Source: CAZIPZ01 sp964541075
GTDB taxonomy: Bacteria > Acidobacteriota > Terriglobia > 20CM-2-55-15
Reading direction: 5' to 3'
Length of the DNA stretch: 12,090 nt
Assembly (NCBI GenBank): GCA_964541075.1
Contig: CAZIPZ010000116.1
Coordinates: 1 to 12,090 of the forward strand
In this document: piece by piece, positions 6,984-12,090 of the stretch
Numbering within the stretch: position 1 is the first letter of the stretch
Layout of the letters: every line of letters starts with the position of its first letter
Made by a program: the position numbers and the translations under genes
The notes under the pieces: model-generated
Database searches by the model: none
Seen by the model: the letters and a program-made list of their open reading frames with translations, nothing else
Told to the model about the DNA's origin: nothing

Positions 6984-8153
6984 TTACCGAAGAAGAACCT
7001 TGAAGTGGGACGGTTTGACGAATCCGTCTCTGGGTGCAGCCATCAAGTCTTCAAAGCTAGGCACGAATTCCAAAATTTCGAGACCGTCTTCACCAAGATC
7101 GCGGTATCCGCGGTAGTAGCTGTCTCCAAAACCGAGAAGGTGACCAAACTCGTGTGCTAGGACGCGGTCGGGCAGCGCGAGCGAACTGATAGCAATATAT
7201 CGTCCCACGTAGGCGTAGGTGCTCATGGCGCCAGTAGTCAATACCGCTCCATCCTTGGGGAATCGCTTTACATGTTCGCCAATATCAATGTGTTCGCCGC
7301 GTTTTGGCGATGCAGCCGTTTTGTACAACTCTTCTGGTGTCTTTTTCAGGAAACGCACCTCGACGGAATATGTCATACCTTCTTCCGAAACAGACCAAAT
7401 GTTTTCGATGGCTTTCTTTGCTGCGCCAAGAAATTTGTCATCGTCAATGTCCGTATAAATCGGCATTCGAAGCAGCACGGTCTCAGCGGTCGGCTTGGTG
7501 ATGTCTACAAAAGACGGAAGCTCAGGCCTCCCGAGGACTGCTTCCAGTATTTCCTCAACATCCGATAGCTCCAGGTTCGCGCCAGGCGTTTCATCGCGCA
7601 AACGCTGCCGCTTCGTGACCAGTTCGTAAATCCTTGTCATCTTATCGTAGCGGTTTCGGTCCTGGTCAATCATGCCCTGCCAAAACTTATTGTATTGAAC
7701 GTACTGGTCAATTGTTTTTTGGTTTTGAAGGAGGGCTTGGAACTCTTCAACTAGACGCTCCAGGGTTCGCCGCCTTTCGCCTCCTCCCTGATCTTCTTTA
7801 AGAGCATCACTACCATTCAGAATTTTGATTTCCTCGCCGGTTATGTACTGTTGCGTATTCGGCCAGCTATACGAGTGAGCTTCCGTTTTCCTCTTGGCAA
7901 CGGATTTCCGGTCTGTAGCTTCCAACTGGGGAAGAAGTTGGTACCCGTAAATGACCTCGTTTCTGGGATTCTCGCTCAGTTCAGGCAGCAAGTCCTTCGC
8001 CTCATGCTCCAGGGTTTCCCGCAGCAGGAGCATGTACTTGGTCAGCTTCATGCTGTACGTTCTATATGCTTCTTCGACTTGATGGCCGCGCTCGACATAT
8101 GGAGCTGTTTGTCCAATGAGAAGCAGCGTACTTAAGAGACTTTGCGCAAGCAT
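6984..8153 (-). CDS. Secreted metzincin-like zinc metalloprotease with unrecognised N-terminal region
   Basis: This 389-residue protein contains HEFGHLLGFGD at 334-344, a metzincin-type HExxHxxGxxD zinc site with His334, His338 and Asp344 as likely ligands and Glu335 as the catalytic base. An Asp third ligand is known from the snapalysin group. About 27 residues later FEDLMA (368-372) looks like the metzincin Met-turn, with Met371. Just upstream, VGRYIAISSLALPDRVLAHE is the usual strand and helix entry into the site. The N-terminus has a hydrophobic stretch (residues 2-16) with a possible cleavage after GQTA (residue 17), although it lacks a basic residue at the front. Residues about 20-220 match no family I recognise; about 125-185 are highly charged and probably helical or coiled coil. 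ATG 8153 is the most upstream possible start, because the preceding gene's TGA lies in the same frame 6 nt before it. The Shine-Dalgarno GAGGT overlaps that stop. It likely degrades or processes an extracytoplasmic protein; the substrate is unknown. Confidence 0.78.
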   Translation of the reverse strand: MLAQSLLSTLLLIGQTAPYVERGHQVEEAYRTYSMKLTKYMLLLRETLEHEAKDLLPELSENPRNEVIYGYQLLPQLEATDRKSVAKRKTEAHSYSWPNTQQYITGEEIKILNGSDALKEDQGGGERRRTLERLVEEFQALLQNQKTIDQYVQYNKFWQGMIDQDRNRYDKMTRIYELVTKRQRLRDETPGANLELSDVEEILEAVLGRPELPSFVDITKPTAETVLLRMPIYTDIDDDKFLGAAKKAIENIWSVSEEGMTYSVEVRFLKKTPEELYKTAASPKRGEHIDIGEHVKRFPKDGAVLTTGAMSTYAYVGRYIAISSLALPDRVLAHEFGHLLGFGDSYYRGYRDLGEDGLEILEFVPSFEDLMAAPRDGFVKPSHFKVLLR

Positions 8154-8156
8154 GAC

Positions 8157-8161
8157 ACCTC
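8157..8161 (-). promoter_or_regulatory. Ribosome binding site of the metalloprotease, overlapping the upstream stop codon
   Basis: On the minus strand the junction reads TGAGGTGTCATG. The TGA ends the cyclodeaminase-family gene, its GA is part of the GAGGT Shine-Dalgarno, and the ATG follows after 3 nt. A ribosome terminating on the first gene would sit on the start site of the second, which is the classic geometry for translational coupling. Confidence 0.65.
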
Positions 8162-9110
8162 AGAGTTCGAGTCGCGAGCCGACTCCGCGCTGAATAGCTT
8201 TTTCGTATACGAGTTTGCCGACAACGACATCTTCCAATGCAATGCCGAGGGACTTAAACAACGTTATTTCAATGGGGGATCTTCGGCCAAGCTTCAAGCC
8301 TCCTGCCACATCTTTAAGTTCAGTGAAATCTTCCCAGTGTCTTCGGCCGGACTCAATACAGCCTACAAACTCGCCCGCCTCAATCTTTGCCTGTTCGATC
8401 GAGTCGACGATGATTCTGTCGGAACGCAGAACGGCCTGATCGTCGAGCTCCCGTCTTAGCAGACTATTCCCGCCGGCGGCATTAATGTGTTGACCCGGCA
8501 TTAGCCATTCTCCTTTCAGAACGGGATCCTTCGAATTCGTTATCGTCGTTACGATATGGCTGGTTCGGACGGCTTCTTCGGCGGACACTTCGGAGATTAG
8601 GCGTGCCTTGATTTGCGGCTGCATTTCCTGGACGAAAGCATCTCGGCGTTCTTGCCGTTTGTTCACGACATAGATACGTTGAAGGTTCCGCACGGTATCC
8701 ATTCCGAGCACTTGGGAGCGGGCTTGCCAACCCGCACCGAAGACGCACGCGTCAGTCGCGGTGTTATTGGAAAGTAGACGGGTTGCGAACGCCGTAGCGG
8801 CTCCGGTCCGAATCTGTCCCAGGGTATCCGCCTCCATAATGGCCAGGAGATCGGTGGTTTCCGCATGAAACAGGAAAAAGAAAAACTGCGTCTTCCCCGC
8901 CGTGGACGTATAAGCCTTGTAGCCGAAGTACCCTGGGATAGCTCCCGACATTAAGTGTAAAGTGCTGCCTGACATCTTCAGCCTGCTTCGCAGATTGATG
9001 AATGCGCGACCGGTCGCCTGGATTTGAAAGGCCGTATCGAGAGCAGCAATGGTTTCCGCTACGGTCGCCAGTGTGGTGATATCTTTCTCCGTCAAATAAA
9101 GCGTCTTCAA
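8160..9110 (-). CDS. Ornithine cyclodeaminase / mu-crystallin family NAD(P)-dependent protein
   Basis: This 316-residue protein fits the ornithine cyclodeaminase/mu-crystallin family in length and motifs. GYKAYTS (63-69) holds the conserved substrate-contact Lys65. RTGAATA (101-107) begins the Rossmann part, FGAGWQA (124-130) is the GxGxxA dinucleotide motif, VVNKR (148-152) ends the second strand, VDS (235-237) carries the catalytic-position Asp, and LFKSLGIALEDV (284-295) is the family hallmark. Asn and Lys/Arg in place of an acidic residue at the end of strand 2 suggest NADP(H) preference. The family includes ornithine and lysine cyclodeaminases, alanine dehydrogenases and imine reductases, and I cannot choose among them. 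I placed the start at the TTG at 9110 because AGGAGG lies just 3 nt before it (9114-9119). A TTG 39 nt further upstream falls inside a terminator hairpin and gives an implausible Cys/Phe-rich leader. The metalloprotease gene follows 6 nt downstream in the same frame. Little room remains for a promoter after the terminator upstream. Confidence 0.85.
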   Translation of the reverse strand: MKTLYLTEKDITTLATVAETIAALDTAFQIQATGRAFINLRSRLKMSGSTLHLMSGAIPGYFGYKAYTSTAGKTQFFFFLFHAETTDLLAIMEADTLGQIRTGAATAFATRLLSNNTATDACVFGAGWQARSQVLGMDTVRNLQRIYVVNKRQERRDAFVQEMQPQIKARLISEVSAEEAVRTSHIVTTITNSKDPVLKGEWLMPGQHINAAGGNSLLRRELDDQAVLRSDRIIVDSIEQAKIEAGEFVGCIESGRRHWEDFTELKDVAGGLKLGRRSPIEITLFKSLGIALEDVVVGKLVYEKAIQRGVGSRLEL

Positions 9111-9113
9111 GGG

Positions 9114-9119
9114 CCTCCT
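9114..9119 (-). promoter_or_regulatory. Strong Shine-Dalgarno that decides the cyclodeaminase-family start
   Basis: A perfect AGGAGG on the minus strand precedes TTG at 9110 by 3 nt. The spacing is short but the match is full. No ATG or GTG is suitably placed, and the next in-frame TTG is too far away (18 nt). This argues for a TTG-initiated gene here. Confidence 0.6.
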
Positions 9120-9130
9120 GGAGTACGCTG

Positions 9131-9171
9131 GAAAACAAAAAAGGCACAAGACCTTGCGAGCCTTGTGCCTT
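9131..9171 (-). terminator. Rho-independent terminator of the oxidoreductase operon
   Basis: On the minus strand AAGGCACAAG (9171-9162) pairs perfectly with CTTGTGCCTT (9150-9141) around an 11-nt loop, giving a 10-bp stem. It is followed directly by a U-tract: the stem ends in CC, and the next bases read TTTTTTGTTTTC, partly overlapping the stem's last two pairs. It starts 15 nt after the stop codon of the 9187-10785 gene. It separates that operon from the cyclodeaminase/metalloprotease pair, or makes their expression depend on read-through. Confidence 0.9.
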
Positions 9172-9186
9172 CCTTTGACGTGTCGT

Positions 9187-10785
9187 TTACTTTATGCCGG
9201 CCAGTTCCTGCAGGAGCCGCCAATTCTCCAGCCGTTCCTGACGAGTTGAGAGCAGCACTTCCGAGGGATTGCCATCCTTATCGAAGTGCTTCGAGAAGCG
9301 GCCTTCGGTGCGGGCAAATGCGATGAAATCGACAACTTCACCGGTCTTTGGATTGACGTAGAAGTCTTCCTTCACGTTAGGATTACCTGCCAGACTCAAG
9401 CGCTGCTTGATCTGCGGTCCCTTGCGAGGATCGTAAATGAAGATCGGGAAACTGCGGGAATCTGCAGCCAGCTTGGCTTGATGTTCAGCCATTGCGTCGC
9501 CGACTCCGTGTTCCGGCTGACAGGTCGTGTACACGTTGATTACGGCGGGACCCGGATACTCGTTTGCATCCATGACCGCTTTGTAGAAGTGGTTTACATG
9601 GGAGCAAGTGGTTTGGGCCACATAAACGTCTTTGTGCATCATGCAGATAGTCGCCAGTTCCTTGCGATTTTCCTTTTTGCCTTGAATCGCTTTTCCGTGG
9701 AAGCTCATTTTGGCATCCTGTCCTTTGAACGAGCTTGTGGAGGTTTGGCCGCCAGTATTCGAGTAAACTTGGGTGTCGAGGACCAGGACTTTGATATCCA
9801 TACCTGCCGCTAGCATACGGGACAGGGACTGGAAGCCGATGTCGTTCATGGCTCCGTCGCCCCCCAGAACCCAAAGTCGCTTCTTCGCCCATCCCTGATT
9901 GTCCCATCGGGCACGGACGCCCATCGCGACGGCAGGGGCATTTTCAAAGAGAGAATTTGTCCAGGCTATCTGATAAGGGTTATAGGGATAGGTTGAGGTG
10001 TAAACCGTGTTGCACCCCGTCGAAGCAACCATACCGATGTTCTCTTTTCCGTAGACGAAGCCGGTGGCTGCAAGCATCATTCGGATGGCCGTGGCTTCTC
10101 CACAACCCATGCAGGAACCGGCGCCGCCGACGTACAGCAGCGAACGTTCGGTAAGCATCATGTCCGCAAGCGCTTTTTCATTAATGAACTTCTTCGGGGT
10201 TTCCGGCATGTTGCGGTAGAAGTTGAAAGAAGACTTGTACCACTCGATGTTCTCATCGGTCTTCGGAATCATCTTCAGCGCCATGTGTTCGCCGCACGCG
10301 TCAACACATTCCGCGCAGCCTTTACATTTTGTTGGGTCAATGAAGATTCCAAACTTTCCGCCTCCCTGGCCTTTCTTTTCGAGGACAGTGAAATACTTAT
10401 TGGTCTCAGCCCACTGGGTGCGGAGCTTGTTTCGAAGTGCTTCGTCGGTGACCTTTGTCAACCGATCTTCAAGCATTGCAGGTTCTGCAACCTTGCCGAG
10501 GATTGCTGTGTCGGGACATTCGGTCACGCAGTCCATGCAACCGACGCAGTTCTCGGGTAGAAACTCCGGAATATCGGGGGCGATATAGCTGAAGTCACGC
10601 AATGCACCCGTTCCTGCGGGAATAACACTGCGGGCAACTTGATCGTCTGCGGGGAGAGCTTTTTCAGCGGTCCCGTCGTTGTAAGCTCCAACGACTCTTT
10701 CATTGAAGTCGGCGATGTCGACGACGTTCCGATTGACATCGGCCCATAACAGATCTACCGGGATATCGATTCTTTCAGTGCTCAT
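9187..10785 (-). CDS. Pyruvate:ferredoxin oxidoreductase-type subunit: ferredoxin plus TPP-binding domains
   Basis: This 532-residue protein corresponds to the C-terminal half of single-chain pyruvate:ferredoxin oxidoreductases. Residues 1-75 resemble the linker domain. A ferredoxin domain follows with two [4Fe-4S] motifs: Cys80/83/86 with Cys90 (followed by Pro), and Cys154/157/160 with Cys164. The thiamine-pyrophosphate domain starts near 215. CMGCGE (225-230), Cys258 in STGCN and Cys422 in YTTCQ are placed like the four ligands of the proximal cluster of the Desulfovibrio africanus enzyme. GDG (309-311) to NT (343-344) is the TPP/Mg motif, and YSNTGGQ is typical of the pyruvate enzyme. It should catalyse 2-oxoacid + CoA to acyl-CoA + CO2 with ferredoxin reduction, or the reverse, in the cytosol with its partner encoded immediately upstream (15-nt gap). 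GGAGAG lies 9 nt before the ATG. Pyruvate is the likeliest substrate, but other 2-oxoacids are not excluded. Confidence 0.92.
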   Translation of the reverse strand: MSTERIDIPVDLLWADVNRNVVDIADFNERVVGAYNDGTAEKALPADDQVARSVIPAGTGALRDFSYIAPDIPEFLPENCVGCMDCVTECPDTAILGKVAEPAMLEDRLTKVTDEALRNKLRTQWAETNKYFTVLEKKGQGGGKFGIFIDPTKCKGCAECVDACGEHMALKMIPKTDENIEWYKSSFNFYRNMPETPKKFINEKALADMMLTERSLLYVGGAGSCMGCGEATAIRMMLAATGFVYGKENIGMVASTGCNTVYTSTYPYNPYQIAWTNSLFENAPAVAMGVRARWDNQGWAKKRLWVLGGDGAMNDIGFQSLSRMLAAGMDIKVLVLDTQVYSNTGGQTSTSSFKGQDAKMSFHGKAIQGKKENRKELATICMMHKDVYVAQTTCSHVNHFYKAVMDANEYPGPAVINVYTTCQPEHGVGDAMAEHQAKLAADSRSFPIFIYDPRKGPQIKQRLSLAGNPNVKEDFYVNPKTGEVVDFIAFARTEGRFSKHFDKDGNPSEVLLSTRQERLENWRLLQELAGIK

Positions 10786-10794
10786 TTACTCTAG

Positions 10795-10800
10795 CTCTCC
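10795..10800 (-). promoter_or_regulatory. Ribosome binding site of the ferredoxin/TPP subunit gene
   Basis: GGAGAG on the minus strand begins directly after the TAA of the upstream subunit gene and lies 9 nt before the ATG at 10785. This supports the chosen start and an operon that gives balanced synthesis of the two subunits. Confidence 0.6.
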
Positions 10801-12090
10801 TTAATTAACCGTGGGACTAGCTTGTTTCGATTTCTCGCCCTGCATCACTTCACGCGGAACTTCGATGAGCTCATTATATCCACGCGAAACAGCCTTCAGG
10901 TTGTCCTGCACGACGCGTTCGCCGCGCTTTCCAAAGTATTTTCTCAGCGATTTTTCGACGCCTTTGAAGAGATCGTCATAGCTGATACCGGAGTCTGCGG
11001 TGAACGGCGTTACACGCAAGAACACTCCGAGGAGCACGATGCCCTGCATACGTTGTTGCAGATCAGCCAGCGATGAAACCTCTTTCGCGATTTTTACCGT
11101 GTCGAGCGCAAACAGCCTGGCGTTCTTTTCGATCAATGTCTTGCGAGCCGACAACGGAATAGCCGCCCAAATTTCGGCTGGATCAGTTCTATGGCTCTGC
11201 ACGAACACCATTCCGTTTTGCGAAAGACCGACCAATGGGTTTTCAAGGTTGAAGGCGTTAATGTCGTTGAGTGGGATGAATTCGACGTTCTCCAGTTCCG
11301 AGTGAACGCGAATGTGATCTTTGGCGATTGTCAGATAGTAGGTTGTCGGAAGACCTTTCTTTTCTGATCCGTATTTTGGATAAGCCTGCACGTCCATGCC
11401 AAAAACTTCGCCTGCAATAGTTGCGATAACCTTGTTCGTCGTGACTGAGCCGTATCCACCGACGGAATGGCCTCGCATCGAAAAGGACCCGGGCGTCCGA
11501 ACGTCGGGGTCTCTGCTTACGGGCAGAGCCATTTCGTGTTTGATACCCAGAGTGAAGTAACTCCTCGGGCTGTCGCTCAGCATGTTTTCCACGAGGGCGA
11601 TGTAGTCGCCGGCGCGAACGTCACGGCTACCCAATCCGGCGGAACCACCGAGGAACCGAGGCATGTGATCGAGTTCAGGATAACCGGGAGTTCCTGACAT
11701 CGCATCGGCAAATGCCGCTTTGGTTTCACAGAGTAGCGGATTTGATTGCATCATCGGGATGTCGAGGCGCTCGATGAATGAAATCGTCTTGCAATGTCGA
11801 AGTGCTTCAACAATTTCGATAGACGGGAAGGGCCGGAAGCACGTGACATGAAGCAGGCCGACTTTGACACCCATGTTCTCGCGGATCCAATCCACTGCAG
11901 CTTCGCCGGTTTCGATCATGCATCCGTGTCCGATGATGGCATATTCTGCATCATCTAGACGATACGGCATCACGACGTCATAGCGGCGTCCGGTCAATCG
12001 GAAGTACTCATCCATCACTGCTTTGACCGTAGGCAGGACGCGGTCATAGAACTTGCGCTGAGCAATCTTGCCCTTCATGTAGCTGTCCTG
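10801..12090 (-). CDS. Pyruvate:ferredoxin oxidoreductase-type subunit, alpha C-terminal plus gamma domains (5' end outside window)
   Basis: The visible 429 residues have no stop codon up to the right edge. The ATG at 12078 is internal: four further codons read through it to the edge, and the sequence there lacks the N-terminal pyrimidine-binding domain expected of the family. Visible residues up to about 170 match domain II of pyruvate:ferredoxin oxidoreductase (transketolase C-terminal-like), with AIIGHG, VGLLHVTCFRPFPS and ISFIERLDIP. From about 198 a gamma domain follows, with MRGHSVGGYGSVTTNKVIA and YPKYGSEKKGLPTTYYLTIA, typical of gamma subunits. The C-terminal tail ends in a Lys/Gln-rich stretch. 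Together with the next gene it rebuilds the domain order of the single-chain enzyme (I-II-III, then IV-V-VI), with the chain broken after the gamma domain. It lacks iron-sulfur motifs itself, as expected. Confidence 0.9.
   Translation of the reverse strand, partial: QDSYMKGKIAQRKFYDRVLPTVKAVMDEYFRLTGRRYDVVMPYRLDDAEYAIIGHGCMIETGEAAVDWIRENMGVKVGLLHVTCFRPFPSIEIVEALRHCKTISFIERLDIPMMQSNPLLCETKAAFADAMSGTPGYPELDHMPRFLGGSAGLGSRDVRAGDYIALVENMLSDSPRSYFTLGIKHEMALPVSRDPDVRTPGSFSMRGHSVGGYGSVTTNKVIATIAGEVFGMDVQAYPKYGSEKKGLPTTYYLTIAKDHIRVHSELENVEFIPLNDINAFNLENPLVGLSQNGMVFVQSHRTDPAEIWAAIPLSARKTLIEKNARLFALDTVKIAKEVSSLADLQQRMQGIVLLGVFLRVTPFTADSGISYDDLFKGVEKSLRKYFGKRGERVVQDNLKAVSRGYNELIEVPREVMQGEKSKQASPTVN

Noticed and set aside
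9111..9149. Extension of the cyclodeaminase-family gene to a TTG at 9149
   Set aside because: That codon sits in the 3' arm of a strong terminator hairpin with no Shine-Dalgarno, and the added peptide (Cys/Phe-rich) is not family-like. AGGAGG supports the TTG at 9110.
12076..12078. ATG at 12078 as the true start of the alpha/gamma subunit gene
   Set aside because: The frame stays open to the window edge, no Shine-Dalgarno fits, and the N-terminal domain of the family would be missing; it is most likely an internal methionine.

Overview
The window is a gene-dense bacterial chromosomal segment of moderate GC content (low to mid 50s percent by eye). It holds eight complete genes and one gene cut by the right edge, with very short spacers and mostly Shine-Dalgarno-led starts. 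I see no rRNA, tRNA, insertion sequence, CRISPR array or phage genes. The gene types (B12-binding radical SAM protein, DUF4159 protein, PYROXD2-like FAD enzymes, two-chain pyruvate:ferredoxin oxidoreductase) recall Acidobacteriota or a related soil or sediment lineage. That placement is a guess from gene content, not a demonstrated assignment.

Layout, left to right. (1) 1-180 is a leader with no gene I can support. (2) 181-2516, plus strand: a cobalamin-binding radical SAM enzyme, followed 14 nt later by an exported DUF4159 protein. (3) 2549-5727, minus strand: two tandem FAD-dependent oxidoreductases, paralogues of about 530 residues, coupled by a TGATG stop/start overlap. (4) 5775-6974, plus strand and divergent from the FAD pair across only 47 bp: a stand-alone GcvT-type folate-dependent aminomethyltransferase-fold protein. 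(5) 6984-9110, minus strand: an ornithine cyclodeaminase/mu-crystallin family dehydrogenase, then a secreted metzincin-like metalloprotease 6 nt downstream. (6) 9131-9171: a clear minus-strand intrinsic terminator. (7) 9187-12090, minus strand: a two-gene pyruvate:ferredoxin oxidoreductase-type enzyme. The downstream gene carries the ferredoxin and thiamine-pyrophosphate domains. The upstream gene carries the alpha C-terminal and gamma domains and runs off the window.

How the genes may work together. The clearest unit is the oxidoreductase pair at the right end, which would interconvert a 2-oxoacid such as pyruvate and its acyl-CoA with ferredoxin. The FAD pair facing a GcvT-like protein resembles, as separate genes, the FAD-plus-folate module logic of dimethylglycine and sarcosine oxidases. 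A methyl-group or C1 role is therefore plausible but unproven. The cyclodeaminase-family enzyme and the metalloprotease look translationally coupled although their functions seem unrelated. No obvious new defence or mobile system is visible. The most unusual items are the metalloprotease with its unrecognised N-terminal region, its coupling to the dehydrogenase, and the split FAD/GcvT locus.
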